This document shows, one piece after another, positions 10,505 through 23,450 of a stretch of DNA of 64,000 nucleotides. Made by a program: the position numbers and the translations under genes. This DNA is from Bactericera cockerelli (Eukaryota > Arthropoda > Insecta > Hemiptera > Triozidae), in contig CM044955.1 in the NCBI GenBank assembly GCA_024516035.1, forward strand, positions 54,339,257 to 54,403,256, given 5' to 3'. Positions within the stretch are counted from its first letter, which is position 1; each line of letters begins with the position of its first letter. The notes under the pieces were generated by a model, which saw nothing but the letters and a program-made list of their open reading frames with translations, made no database searches and was not told where the DNA came from.

Positions 10505-10800
10505 TAAGTATTTGATACTGTAAAATTCCAAAGTTCTGAAGATTACTTTTTCATAATTAATGTAAATATCTATGCAATCAATATCTTATTGCACTTTTTC
10601 ATTGAAATTGGTTTTTCAAAGTAATAATTTTTAATAAATCGTGTGATACCCCCCAATGTTTTTTGTCACTTATGATTCCCCATTATTAATTTTACAATTT
10701 TCTTGACAAACAATTTTTATTCTGAACTGATGCATAATATTAAATACTCCTTAGTGCGTAAGTTGTACATTATTTGATCTTCTTTAATAAAATAAGTGTA

Positions 10801-12924
10801 TTTAAAAAGAACATCACCGTATATTATGATATATAAATTTTGGCAGACACGAATTTTGTGCTTAGGTCAGTATTTCACATAAAATAACCTACGAACTATG
10901 TAGGTATGTTTAGTTTAGCGGAAGAAAAGTGAACTTGTTTTGTTTTCACCATCAAAACTGGGGTTTTGCTTGATTATAATAATAATTATGTACATATGAA
11001 ACTAACTAAGCTGGTGTACTTATATTAACTCTTGCTAGTTTTAGGATATAGTGTGAATTCCAAATGTGTCAGATATTCAAAAAAATCTTCCGTCCTTATG
11101 TATATACGTATATAATTTTGTTCTGTACAAAAAAATTCTCAATTTATTGTGTTTTTTTAGTAGTTATTTTTTGGAATGGTAAAATAAAATGTCATTAGAA
11201 TCTAATCTACTATACTTATAATTATGAAGTAGTGATATGAATTACCAAAATTATCTTCAAATAATAACAGTAAAAAAATGTTCTAGTCTGAACATTTTTT
11301 TGCTAAGCCAGATTTTTTCACATTTTTTGTGGGTATCACAATATTACTAAGAACTAACACTTTTATCAATTTGAATTATTATTTTCTTTCTACTCTGGTG
11401 AAGCCACAACTGGTTGTCTCTCATACAAATACCTACGAGTATCTACTTAGATTTCTTGACGAGGAGGGTATACGAATGGACTCCAGACATCCAATGTACA
11501 GAGTAGGATTTTCCTACTCAAACAAAATTTGAACCTAAAAATCCAGTAGTATTTGTGAAATATTGTGTTGTTGTACCAGTCCCCATTTATCCTCTCTCTA
11601 TTACTATAGCCTTACCATATTCTAGATCTATTTCTAAGATAATATTTCTACAAATCAATTCTAATTTGACCAAATAAAAGTTACTTGATAGTATTATTTT
11701 ATCTTAGATCGTTTTATATTTATACCTCAATTTTTAAAAATCTTTAATTATTTCCCATTGTTTTGAAGTTTTTTTCTCTCCGAATAATGTCTAAGTGTTG
11801 ATTTCAATTGTTTCAAGGATAAATATTTAGATTATTGAAAGGCACTGTAGGTACAAAATAATCCATTTAAAAATGCACCTCTTTTGATAAATTGAAAAAT
11901 AGTATACATAATAAACTTTTACCCATATACAAGGTGCAAATAAATGTATGGACGATAATTCTCGAGCTTTTTTTTGCGACCAAAAAGTTGGTGTTAAAGA
12001 AAACTAGAAAATTGAGCTTCCTATCCTTTGGAGAGGTGGCATTTTATTCTTTCTAGTGGCTTCTAGGAGGAAGAGAAAGCATTTAAGAGATTTTAGGGGG
12101 ATGAACTCCACCTAAATTGGCTAAATTGTATTCAGGAACATCCACCTGAATTGTTGTCCACACATTTAGTTACACCCTGTATTGTAAACAATTACTTTGT
12201 ACCATATTTATATTATCATTTAAAAGAAATTCTATCCTTCAATTCTATAATTTTGCTACATGGTAGGTACTAATGTCAACCATAGTGCTACATGCAGCCC
12301 TGTGATTAGAAAATTCTTTCCCACTCAGCTACTAGCCAGGAGGAGTATCTCGATAAAAGCACATTTTTTTTTTCATTTTACATAAATGTACGGTATAGAT
12401 ACACCATAGAATTTCTTTTTGAGGATGATATAAATGAGAGATAGTTTTTTATTACATTAACATGATCCTAGAAAATGTACTTTTTCAACATAATCCTCCT
12501 CTGAGTTTCGTATTTTGCATTTTTCGCACTCATCTAAGTAGTTCGTTTGTTATCTTCTAAATCTACTCTTTAACTCTCAGAATATTTCTCATAGTCTTCA
12601 CTTGAATCTGAGTGCCCACTTTGCTCGCAATCACCATAGTAACGAGTAAACAATCATCTGTTAAAATATTGGTTTGTTTCTACTCTAAGCTGGTCTTGAA
12701 GACTTATTTTTCTCTTGTGAAGACATGAAGTCCCACTACTATTTTAAAATTGAATTATTTTCTCGACATTTTCAGATTTTTCGCATCATAGGAATTTATT
12801 ATTAATTTCTTTTTATTTATATAGGAGTACAGCTTGCTTAGTGAGCAAAACATGTTTGATTTTATAGTCATAGCAAATAGCTGCAGTGACTGTTGAGGTA
12901 TTTCTGATTTATATACACTATATA
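10801..12924. other. AT-rich intergenic stretch
   Basis: No exon, RNA gene or clear repeat was recognised here. Short open frames (for example 11329-11532) show no domain and no codon pattern. Confidence 0.4.
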
Positions 12925-13789
12925 CAGGGTGGGGCAAAAGTCTGGAAACCCCTGAATAACTTTCGAATGCCTTCTTCGGTAAACTTAAAATTTTGTACGG
13001 TAAACCGGGCTAATAAGACCTTCTTTTAGAGTGGGGTCGATTTTTTTTACCGGCCCCCATGTCGGGGCCAGGGGGGCCAACTTCATTTTTTTAAATACGA
13101 ACCCCCACCTTGCGATACATTTTTGGAAAGGTCTTCAAATAAGAAATACATTGGTGCAAATTTTATTTTTTAAATATTATTTGTTTGCAAATGGCGTCCA
13201 ACTTTGTGTATGCAGTAAAGTCTGGAAACCCCTGAATATCTTTCGAAAGGACTTTCTCAGTAAATTTAAAATTGTGTATGGTAATCCTTGGTAATTAGAC
13301 CTTATATTAGAATTGGACCGATTTTTTTTTACTGGCCCCCTTGTCGGGGCCAGGGAGGTCAACTTCATTTTTTTAAATACGAAACCCCACCTTGCGATAC
13401 TTTTTTGGAAAGGTCTAACTACCCCGACTTACCGTGCACAACTTTAAATTAACACAATTTTAAATTTCAAAAGATATTCAGGGGTTTCCAGACTTTACTG
13501 CATACACAAAGTTGGACGCCATTTGCTAACAATTTAATATTAAAAAAATAAAATTTGCACCAATGTATTTCTTATTTAAAGACCTTTCCAAAAATGTATC
13601 GCAAGGTGGGGGTTCGTATTTAAAAAAATGAAGTTGGCCGCCCTGGCCCCGACATGGGGGCCGGTAACAAAAATCCACCCGACTCTAAAAGAAGGTCTTA
13701 CTAGCCCGGTTTATCTTACAAAATTGTAATTTTAAAGAAGAAGCCATTCGAAAGTTATTCAGGGGTTTCCAGACTTTTGCCCCACCCTG
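12925..13789. mobile_element. 865-bp inverted-repeat (fold-back) element
   Basis: It starts CAGGGTGGGGCAAAAGTC and ends with the reverse complement GACTTTTGCCCCACCCTG, flanked by TATA on both sides. The two halves are diverged reverse complements over most of their length, and the left half itself contains a repeat of 'gtctggaaacccctgaata'. No protein is encoded. Confidence 0.8.
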
Positions 13790-13929
13790 TATATACAATT
13801 TATTGTGGCTCAAATACATAATTTTCACATGTACATATATATGACAGTTTGATGAACCTTTTGTTTAGAAGGAAACAACGCAAAACTAACGTAAAATTTC
13901 CCCGTCAGATGACTTGATGGTTGATTGAA

Positions 13930-14040
13930 TGGTCTTTTTTGAATTCAAACACTCGTGATTCTAGGTCTTCCCGGCCCAACTAAGGCTAGGTGAGGTTAAA
14001 GTGGGTAGCTGGTTAATAAGATTCCATCGAATGGCCTAGT
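13930..14040 (+). repeat. SINE body fragment (E/F type)
   Basis: 'cccggcccaactaaggctag' through 'gggtagctggttaataagat' is the body shared by families E and F. The head is not recognisable. Confidence 0.45.
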
Positions 14041-14699
14041 AGGTCTGGATAATAGAGAGAAAAAAATAATACTGGTAATAATAATAATAATAATATACAA
14101 AAGATAAATGAAACACAAATATGTAAAAGCAATAATTTGCTCATTAAACAAACAGTAAATTCCTAGTTTTATTGACTGATTTCTTGATTTGTGCACGTCT
14201 CTAGTGACGGTTATTGATCTGATGTCTAAACCAAAACTTTCCTGTTGAGATTGATATAAAAATATTTTCCTCCTAAATTAAATTTTCCCATGTTTGTGCC
14301 TACCTCTCTAACTGAATTCAAAATTCTCGTGTGATGTCTGTCCTGTTTTCCAGTTCATTAGAGGAGATTGACAATCAAAAATTAATTATGAAAAATAAAA
14401 TAAAAAATATGATATTTATTATGAAAAAAATTGTGCCTTCGTTTTTCTTTCAAGATTTCTATACTCGTAGGTACATGATTTGGTCAATAGATATAGCCTG
14501 GTCTGAAGGGAAGTACTATTAGTTCCATTACGATCCAGGCTGGTCTATGCTTCAGTTTGTAAAAATGATACATCTATATTCTATTATTCTGCAAATTGTG
14601 ACGTAGACAGTAATCGGATGAATTTTTATGCGCGCCTGTTAACTAAATAGGTATGCAATGTGCATAAAATTTCTTTAAAATTATGTAAAACGTATAATG

Positions 14700-14840
14700 A
14701 TTTGATCTCAGTAGCTTGATCGATCGGACTTGTAACCTGGAGGTCGGTAATTCAAGTCCCAAGCTAAGCAAATATTTAGTATAGCAAGTTTGAGTAGTTG
14801 TGATATCACGAAAGTGATAAGTCCAAATATGATTACTTAA
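14700..14840 (+). repeat. SINE family D
   Basis: tRNA-like head (ctcagtagcttgatcgatcg ... ggtaattcaagtccc), then 'gtttgagtagttgtgatatc' and 'acgaaagtgat'. Other copies lie at 17498-17640, 30070-30185 and 49257-49400, with several in reverse. Confidence 0.7.
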
Positions 14841-15083
14841 TGCAACTCTTCTTCTTCTTCTTCTTCTTCTTTTACTCTGTCTTATCCCGCTCAAGCAGGG
14901 TCGACGTTGTTCAACCTCATGGTTGAGGTTGATTGGTTTTGGCACATTTTTTTACGGCTGGATGCCCTTCCTAACGCCAACGATTCTATTTGATTTAACG
15001 TCCTGGATTAGGACGGGGGTTTTACCCTCCATTCGCTGGGAATCGTACCAGCTACCCACATTAACCTCACCCAGCCTGGGTGA
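14841..15083 (-). repeat. SINE family E body with tail type 2, reverse
   Basis: Read on the minus strand: shared body (aggctgggtgaggttaatgt, aatggagggtaaaacccccg, aggacgttaaat), then a tail with 'ccatgaggttgaacaacgtc', 'cttgagcgggataagac' and (GAA)n. The tail matches the 31283-31630 copy, not the 8905-9259 copy. Confidence 0.7.
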
Positions 15084-15179
15084 GAATTTTATAGAAAACT
15101 TACCAACATTACTTTCTATGCAAAATTTAACAATAATTGTCCATTATAATTGCACCATACAGAGCTTTTATTGTTAGTC

Positions 15180-15380
15180 AGTGTCGATTGGGCGTTTAAT
15201 ACACCGCTTCTCGTAGGATCAACGAAGTTAAGCTACGTCCAGCAATGTTAAGACTTCGTAATGCTGGTATTCCGGCTCAACCCAGGCGGAGTGTGATAAT
15301 GTGCGTATGGAGGTTGAAACTGAAAGGTAAAAACCCCCCTCGTATATGACCATGCAGTTGAAAAACGACGTTAAACCTTA
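15180..15380 (+). repeat. SINE family F (5S rRNA-derived)
   Basis: The head resembles 5S rRNA (taatacaccgcttctcgtag, cgaagttaagctacgtccag, gttaagactt). It is joined to the shared body (ccggctcaacccagg) and to 'tatatgaccatgcagttgaa' and 'cgacgttaaacc'. Confidence 0.65.
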
Positions 15381-16179
15381 TAAAAGAAAACAGAACCTTT
15401 CACATTCAGTCTCAATTTTCATCCACTGTGGTGCACTAGATGTTGTAGAAAAAAATAATGTGGTGCAAGTTTCAATTGTTGATTATACGAACGGTCGTAC
15501 TTGGTCTAAAAAAATAATAATAAAGCACTATAAAACTTCGATAAACTGGTTTTTACAATGAAAATATGCTGCCAAAATCTTTAATACCAATTGGAACTAA
15601 TAATCTATGACTTAGTGACACTTAGTCCCGAATTATGAAACAGGATTAGAATTACTAATTCTACACTATGCCCTAACACGCCCTCTGGTGGAAATTTCAA
15701 CCAATCACAGCGCATTTATATCAGCCGTTTAGTATCTTGTATTAACAAACATTAGATATTTAGGGCTGTTGAAATGTAGTGAGTCCTATTTGGCCCTTTC
15801 AAATAAGATCAACTCTTCGTGCCAAACTATGAAATTCAATTCTATGTGCCAGAGTCCTAATTCTTGTGAGATTTCTGAAACAAAGCAACGTCCAGCGAAG
15901 CTAGATTATGGTAGATGAACCCAAATTCAACCCTAAGTGATGCGAGGTGTGGTTTATATGGTTAGCTATTGGTTTATGAGATTTCAGCAAATTGCGGGTA
16001 ATATTCCCGTCTCAAATGGATTCGATGTGATAAAAAAATGATAAAATCTTATATTATTAAAAACTTTAAATCAATGCGCAATGTGCAGTTCTAATGGCGT
16101 CTGCATTACTCTTATGTAAACACTGTAGACAAGCTCGTGATATATTTTTATCATCCGGTCTACTGAATGTGCCCACAAT

Positions 16180-16362
16180 CAGTGGCGTAGCCAGGGGCGG
16201 GGGGTTTGGGGACAAACCCCTCCCCCCGAAATTTCCAAGAAATTCCAGCAAAGATGGAATATACGTTAGGCGAGATTTCTGAACCCCCCTCAAACCCGCC
16301 CCCCCCCCAAATCCCCTCAACCCCCCCCCCCCCCGCGAAATGTAGTTCTAGCTACGCCACTG
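16180..16362. mobile_element. hAT-type MITE, 183 bp, 8-bp target duplication
   Basis: Inverted ends CAGTGGCGTAGC / GCTACGCCACTG are flanked by the perfect 8-bp repeat CCCACAAT at 16172-16179 and 16363-16370. The interior holds G- and C-homopolymer runs. The 8-bp target and short ends fit hAT. A partial relative lies at 30985-31175. Confidence 0.85.
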
Positions 16363-16370
16363 CCCACAAT

Positions 16371-17497
16371 ATCATGTACCTATATAGTATTATATACTCT
16401 GGTATTGTTTCAGATTAGAGCTGTAATGTTGTATGTTATTTTACATAGCATGTGTAGGTTCAATATAATATGTACATAGGTCTAACCTAACCTACCTATA
16501 TGTTTAGAGAGAGCAAATCAATCTGGCCTGTGTTAATAGATTGATTTAAAGAGGAAGTAATCAATAGAGCTGTGAGCCGTCGGCGTCAGGATATTTAGTC
16601 TCTGTCGCGGTGTGTTAAGCTACGCCGAGCATGGCAGAAGTTTTTTTAGGTGAATTTGAATGGTTGATGATTTTTTAAGTTGAGCGTCAAGGTAACAAGT
16701 CAATGTTGTCAAGCTACGCTGGAGCTTGATTGGGTAAATAAGAATGGCTAGTCGTGTATTTAGTAAGTGGTACGCTATACGTACAACTTACTTCTATATC
16801 AAAGCAGCTACTCATTTAATCTCAAGCGAAATGAGTAGGCTCAGTGAGATTTAACTGAAATATATTCCAAAATAATATATCAGTAATTCTGTTCTTGAAG
16901 AATTTTAATTCCAACTGAAAGATTTGGGTGGAAGAGCAAATAACACTGCTCTTTTATTAGGACTTTTTTCATTTTATATTTACAAAGAAGTAGGTCCTTC
17001 TTTGAAACTAATATTAATTTAATGCATTATTATACATACATACCTATGTAGATTGTGTAGTTATGTTCGTATTAATGTTTTAGATGTAGATACATTGTAC
17101 AGTTGTACATACATAATTATGTCTTACTGATAAATAATTGAATGACATTATTAATATTATGATAATAAATCTGGTCGCGAAGAATTCCAATTCCGACTCA
17201 AAACAACATCAAAAATGGCAACCATGCGCTCTGAGAATGGCAATAGTCATAAGTTGCCTGTGCATTTATAATGAGGGCCTCTCTCAAGTCAGGCCATGTA
17301 GGGAACCAAAGTTATGGGCCTCCGATAAAGTGACCAAATAAGTCATAATAATTGTCATATAATAAGAATGATACTTTACGGGATATGCCTCCAAGATATC
17401 TAGATTCTAGCCAGTGGTCTTCAACTTTGATGAATCAGGGAGCTTTGGTACCGTGCGATTTATTTGAACACTATCTACACTTCTGAACCGACCTCAC
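16371..17497. other. Intergenic stretch
   Basis: AT-rich DNA with no recognised exon or dated repeat. Short frames such as 17138-17341 look random. Confidence 0.35.
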
Positions 17498-17640
17498 AGT
17501 GGCTCGTTCGATAAGGCTGCAAACTCCAAACCTTGAGGTCGGTGGTTCGAGTCCCAAATAAAGCCAATATTTAGCGAAGCGAGTTTGAGTAATTCCTATA
17601 TCACGATTGTGATGATCATAAATATGTTAACTTTTAAAAA
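17498..17640 (+). repeat. SINE family D
   Basis: Head 'ggctcgttcgataaggctgc' and B box 'gtggttcgagtccc', then 'gcgagtttgagtaatt' and 'tcacgattgtgatgatc'. Confidence 0.7.
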
Positions 17641-18644
17641 CGATACACAACAATTGACTGGCTCACTCATACTTACCTACTCACTGATGTGTACGTCCGG
17701 TAATAACCAGGACTGGGAACACAAGATTCTACATGAAGGTGTCTCAATACGTAAATGATTTCGTGTCCGAGAGGAAAGTACATACAATTACCTAATAGTA
17801 AACTTATCTCACGTTGGTGGAAGCATTTCATGAACCCCAAGAGCTAATGTCTAGAAGCTCCATCCATGTCCAATGATTCGATTAAGTTTTAACGTCTTTA
17901 TACTTGATAATGAATTCATTTAAGATTTAAAGATTAGGATTGCACGAGCTACCCACATGAACCACAACCTGAGATGGGCCAGAATTTCCAACCTCAAACG
18001 TTCTTAACTTGGGCAGTATTAAAATTTTTGGTTAAAAATTCCATTTTACCTGAAATTCGAGCTGACAATTAATGATCAAACTGATGGTCATGAGCTTATT
18101 TGCTGTCTTATCATATTTTATCTACAGAATGATTTTTTTTTACTCTTAAAATAAAGTACATCATAAAAGTTCATTTCTGAGGTCATTATCGTATCATACG
18201 TATTATCATCAATACCTAACCGAACTTTATGAATGCTCGTGTTTTTGACTAATATTGACAGTGAGATTTCGACAGTCTTTGGTTTGGAAAGCACCGATCA
18301 AAGTGACATTTTTAGGACATTTACCTTCGGCTATTTCACGCAATGCATAAAACAACACGAACACGATATGACAGCTGTCACGATGCTACTTACAAGGTTT
18401 CAAATCATACCTGTGTGAATTCCTGTCAGTTCAAATCATATCTCATCACAGACATCAGTTATTTGAGACCTGAACTAGTAGAGATACATAAATACCTAAC
18501 CTACCTATGTCTATCGAAAAGAAACTCTACATATACCTGAATGAGAAGCATTATGGGTTGTTTTTGCCCAATGCAAAAAAAAAAAAAAATGAGACGCATA
18601 CAAATTAGGCCAGTGGATAAACCCTCCGTTGTCAATAATTCTCG

Positions 18645-18912
18645 TGAGCACACAATTAGCACAGTGGTAGGATATTCGCTTGCCATTCGGAAGGTCCCGG
18701 GTTTGATCAACAGAGCCGAGGAAAAAAAATGTTTGAAAAAATAGGTTACAGTGTTTGTAAGGGATACCTGATTTCCGTGCGCTCGTGTTGACCGAGCACC
18801 TATATGGGAAGTTCTGTGTCACTTCTCGCCCATCAGAGGGGAGGCATAATACGTGATGGCCAAGCTACAACACAGACCACAAGCGTCTATAATAGCTGCT
18901 GTTACTTGATAA
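18645..18912 (+). repeat. SINE family A
   Basis: Diverged head (cacaattagcacagtgg ... cgggtttgatc) with a well-kept body (gtgttgaccgagcacctat, cttctcgcccatcagagg). Confidence 0.75.
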
Positions 18913-18942
18913 TTATTATCTTCTACTCTCAGAGAATCGCAC

Positions 18943-19155
18943 CATCTTTTTTTTTTTTTTTTTTTTAAGCTTTATTAGGAGGACAAAGTACAATGGTAAC
19001 AGTATAAAATTAAGAAAAAAAAGCAAACAAATGACAAAATAAATAAGTAAAAAAGAAAATAACAATAATGTCCCCCCTAAAGGGCGGGGTTATTGCCTGT
19101 GGCAATCTCTTCCACCCAACCCTTTCCACATCAACCTCACCCAGCCGAGGTTAAA
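18943..19155 (-). mobile_element. LINE 3' end, reverse, with poly(T)
   Basis: A T run is followed by 'aagctttattaggaggacaa' and, 120 bp later, 'gcggggttattgcctgtgg' and 'caatctcttccacccaaccc'. The same pieces occur at 28450-28545, 37072-37260 and 44817-44863. On the minus strand this is a LINE 3' UTR ending in AATAAAGCTT and poly(A). Confidence 0.6.
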
Positions 19156-19554
19156 CTATACATACTAATCTCGCCCGTTGCTGTTCAGTTCAATCTGTTA
19201 ACAGTATTATTATTTCTTTGGTACGTTTACGAATGGATAAGAAAATCTCCGTTCAGATATGAACACAGTTTAAGTAGGGAATTGAAAATAACGTTAAACT
19301 CTAATACAGAAAAACGACTCTAGAGAGATTAATGAGAAATTAAAAGTATTATTGTCTACTCTTGTCTAATGAATGGCGGAGAGATAAGCTCCGGAGCCCT
19401 TGAAATCAATTCTATCAATTGATGTATAGATTGTATAGTGCAAATCAGCGAACCATCACAGAAATTCTGGATATAGGTATTTTAACATCATAATATTGCA
19501 TAATACTCGTACCTATTTCCTATGGAGGCTAATCGAAATTCTGGAACAGGTTTT

Positions 19555-19805
19555 TTTTATTAACTATTGACAAAAAATTAACTCCAGCCTCTTTTGGGCC
19601 GGAGACTACAACCTGGTTAGTCCCCCATCAACTCCTAACCCCGCTGGACATTGCTGCATTTTTGTGATCGTACAAGAACTGAGCTGTATTCAATGTGTCA
19701 TTGACAATGGCTTTCTGATATTTCTACCCAGTTGGGATTCGAACCCACGTCACCTGGTGTGCAAGCCTAGTGCAGTGGGCTACACCACTCGGCCACTGTA
19801 AGCGG
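19555..19805 (-). repeat. SINE family I, reverse
   Basis: The minus strand gives a tRNA-like head (gtggccgagtggtgtagccc, gggttcgaatccca) followed by a ~170-bp body. Related copies are at 45105-45415 and 45920-46125. Confidence 0.65.
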
Positions 19806-20640
19806 TTTTTTTTTATTGAACGAAAAGCCTGAACAAGACCGAACGGTCAGCTCTGGTCAACCAAATTTTTGAAGAATAAAAAAAAAGTGATTTTTGAGAC
19901 TCTGGTTTGTTTACATTAAAGATATCGGTGTTTGTTTACATTTTACATTTGAAAGTATCCACTTCTTCTTCTTCTTACCGAACCAAAAGCCATGACCGAA
20001 CGAACGGGCCGGTCCACTCCGGTCAGGATTTTTCGGTCCGGTCAAATAAAAAAAAGTGAATTTCAGTGACCAGGTCAGCTTCGGTTCGCTTCGTTCAAAT
20101 AAAAAAATACCGCTTTGTGACTACATCATCGATTAATTCAATAGATAGGTACCTCTGTTGAATTGGATATACATAGAGGTTAAATTTGATAAAACATGCA
20201 ATTCATTTCTATCTAGGTACCTATATCTGTTAATACGCATTACAAAACCATTCCTGCTCTCGTCAGCAAATTCCAGACCTTGGTTATTTCTCGCTTAGGA
20301 AGTCAATATTAGCGATGCGATATACCTATTGTTTGCCATCTACTACGCAACAAAACCCACAACCATGATTGAAAAAATGAAAAGACCACCACCACATTAT
20401 TTACATTGCTTACAAAAGCGCAACAGAACACCGCAAAACCTCAATCCAGAATGCCAGACCAGCGCTTTCTTTATACTGAAATCCATTTTCTTGTTCGTCT
20501 GTCTCCCATTTTTATGTTCTTTAAGCCGGGATCCCTACCAAGTGAAACATTTTTTCTGGAATTTTGAATAGGAAGTGTTGCGGAGCAATTTTTCAATCAG
20601 TGGGATTTGTGATCTCATTATTCTCATTTGATTCTTAAAA
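19806..20640. other. Intergenic stretch with a repeated 'ccgaac' motif
   Basis: At 19805-20100 the motif 'gaccgaacggtcagctctgg' and variants recur three times beside 'aaaaaaagtga', suggesting a decayed repeat. No gene is seen. Confidence 0.3.
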
Positions 20641-20642
20641 GA

Positions 20643-20850
20643 AGATGGCATGTTGAGTGCACCGCTTCTTGTAGGATCACCAAGCAACGTCCAGCGAGGT
20701 GAAGACTTCGTGATGCTGGCATTCCGGCACAACCAAGGCTGGTTGAGGTTAATGTGGTGTGGGTAGCAGGTTTGTGAGGTTCCTGCGAATGGAGGGTAAC
20801 ATCCCCGTCGTGATATGACAATGCGGTTGAAAGCGACGGTTAACCAAAAT
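20643..20850 (+). repeat. SINE family F (5S-derived)
   Basis: 'gatggcatgttgagtgcacc' and 'accaagcaacgtccagcgag' are 5S-like. They are followed by the shared body and by 'cgtgatatgacaatgcggtt' and 'gaaagcgacggttaacc'. Confidence 0.7.
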
Positions 20851-21699
20851 TAAAAATATAGGATCAGGAAAGTAAAATAAGAAAGAGCAGAGCATGAGAC
20901 GGTTAGAAATTCCAGATTTACAAATTAAACAACTCACACACTTTTTTTTCCTAACCCTACTCGACACCCGAGGCATGACACTACATATATATTTTCCCAG
21001 CCCTGATATACGGCACCTAATTAGGGGTATTGAAAAAAAGGTACCTTTTTTTTGGTCTATCAGGGGAGGTACTGCTCTCGAAAAAGGTGCTACGAGAAAT
21101 GTATTTAACAAGCCACTGACAGTTAGAATCTTCTCTAGCATTGAAGAGGATAGTAAATCATAATTGGTGGTCTTATTATTACCTACGGTATTTAAAATGT
21201 TAATGTTAAGCTATTCATATTTCATTGTGAGTTGGCTTGAACATATCTAGTTCATTCCTCGACCTTCCCTATCCCTCAGAAAGTGATGCTTTTTCTAAAA
21301 AAACCTCACGAGCTAGCATTAATGACTCAGTGAATATTCCCGGCCCAACCCAGGCTGCGTGAGGTAATTGTGGATTAATTGTGGACAGCCCGTGGTTTGA
21401 GGGGAGATTTCGCTGAAATACCTCTGGCACTCAATGTGTTAAGCGCCCCACTCCCAAGATATTGTCCATGTTGGTAATGATGTACCTACCTGAGAAAATT
21501 ATTCAACGTAAAAGAAAAACTGATGAAGATCGACGCTTCAACCCCCCATAAAATTGATCACGGTACTTGGGTAGATTTGAAGAAGTACAAAAAGGCATGA
21601 CCGTACCCATCTATACAGCCATGCCTTATTTCAGTTTAAAATTAGTTCCGTTGCTAATACGAGCAAACGGCTAGGCTTGTATTATAGATTTTTTTTAAG

Positions 21700-22155
21700 A
21701 TGAGTGTTTTGTAGACTTTTTTTATTTCGTAGCCAAGTAGAGAAGTGACACAATGAGAGAGAAGTGACACAATACTTCCCATTTAAGTGCTGGGTCAACA
21801 CAAGCACGCCGGAAGGTATCCCAAAATTAGAATACATTATTTTGGTCGGCTCTGGGGTTCCATATTTCTTGAGGTTGACATGCAAATAAAATTATTTATT
21901 ACACAATTAAAGTAAAAAAAATAGGAGCAAGGACTCTGCTTGTTAAGTCTCCTCTGTAAATAAACATCATTAAAAAAAGTAAAAATAAATAAATGATAAT
22001 AAAAACTCTTCCTAGATCGACAGCGAAATATTAAAACTGCTTTGTGTATCAAAAAGGTGTAAAGAACTCTTTGTTTTGTCAGCACTGGGGTTCGAACCCG
22101 GGACCTTTCGCATGGCCAGCGCGGAACTCACCTCTGAGCTAATCGCGTGCTCATG
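21700..22155 (-). repeat. SINE family A, reverse, interrupted
   Basis: Tail and body at about 21715-21835 and a tRNA-like head at 22083-22153 (ggggttcgaacccgggacct, gagctaatcgcgtgc) are separated by about 250 bp of unrelated AT-rich DNA. A second partial head start (tcggctctggggttc) lies at 21844. An insertion into one SINE is the simplest reading. Confidence 0.55.
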
Positions 22156-22739
22156 ATGATACAAATAATTAAACATAATAATCTAGGTGGAAATCCCCCT
22201 GATGTTAGCCAGTCAATCTGTTCACAGTTACCACTCCGTCAGTTCACATTAGTCTGCCACACGAGGCGGGCATAGTAAACAAACTACTCTAACCTCCAAT
22301 ATCTCTTATCACTTCAACGGCTTTGTTTCCAATAGTTTTTATCTCTTTTTATCACTTGAACAGTTTTATTGCTTACAGTGTAACAAATCAATAACTTCAT
22401 TTCAAAAATAAATAAATAGGTACGATGCACAATTGTACACAATACTCTATTCATCCTGCAAGAATTAGAATAATAGAATAATCATTTTACTCTCACAGCA
22501 TCAACAAAGTCTCATTTATTGCTTAAAATACATTTTTTTATCACTAAGGTATAGAATGGCGAGGATATGATTCTTGTATTTGGACACCTTTTTTCGAAAT
22601 GGAGATGAAAACATTAAACTTTTTTGATATAAAAAAAAAAAATGATATTTTATCTAATAGACAGCCGACGGCCATTTTTCTGATACCTACGTAGATATTG
22701 TAGATAATATGTACAAAAATACTGGTAAACATGTAATAA

Positions 22740-22875
22740 TTGTGTATGAATTATTCTAGAAATGTGTGATGATTTTCATTGTGTACGAGAAAGAACTTGA
22801 GTATATCCTCTCTTTTTTTCGTTTGGGGGTGCTGCGGTTCTGCAGCTCCTTAGCACCGGCCACGCCTGGCTGTTG
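22740..22875. repeat. Dispersed repeat K ('tagcaccggcc')
   Basis: 'attattctagaaatgtgtg', a T run, 'gtgctgcggttctgcagctc' and 'gcaccggccacgcctgg' recur at 42875-42998 within a membralin intron. Class unknown. Confidence 0.5.
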
Positions 22876-23450
22876 GAGTGTGTTATCAATGACATTTGAA
22901 CTAATATTTTTGGAGGTAAAACATTGAAAGTTACTCCTTGTAAGAGTTAAGGCCGTTCACTATAATAAATAAAATCAATTAGTGTGACGATGAATCATTG
23001 ATAAATGCACCCTGAGACTTGGGCGCATCTATCTACATATAGGTAATCTATCAGTTCATTTCTCATTTATTCTTAGCTTATTTTCACGACTATAACCAAT
23101 GTTCACCGCGGGTCTAATAAAATAATAAAAAATAGCCGCGCAGTGTTTATACTCTTATCGCTTTCATTTTTTATCAGTAATCTGTCCCATCCTGGACAAG
23201 TTTGTTTTGGACGAGAAACTAATTTTCCGTGTTGTAGGTAAATTAAAAAAATCTATATTTTCTAATAAATATATATTTTATGTTTTGAAGGAATTTGAGA
23301 AAAGATTATAAATGATTATCTAAAAAAAAAATATAAATTTTATTTGAAAAATATATAAATAAAAAAAATACATATTTCATATTTTGCAAGTAAAATATTT
23401 TTTATAAATACATAGGTATTAAAAACTGTGTTGTGTCGAGAGCTTCCAGG

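Larger units (their letters stand above)
9925..10800 (+). other. Epac 3' UTR and downstream sequence
   Basis: Non-coding sequence after the Epac stop. AATAAA-like signals occur near 10629 (ttaataaatc) and 10787 (aataaaataag), so the transcript end is not certain. The stretch holds the nested MITE pair at 10240-10504. Confidence 0.4.
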
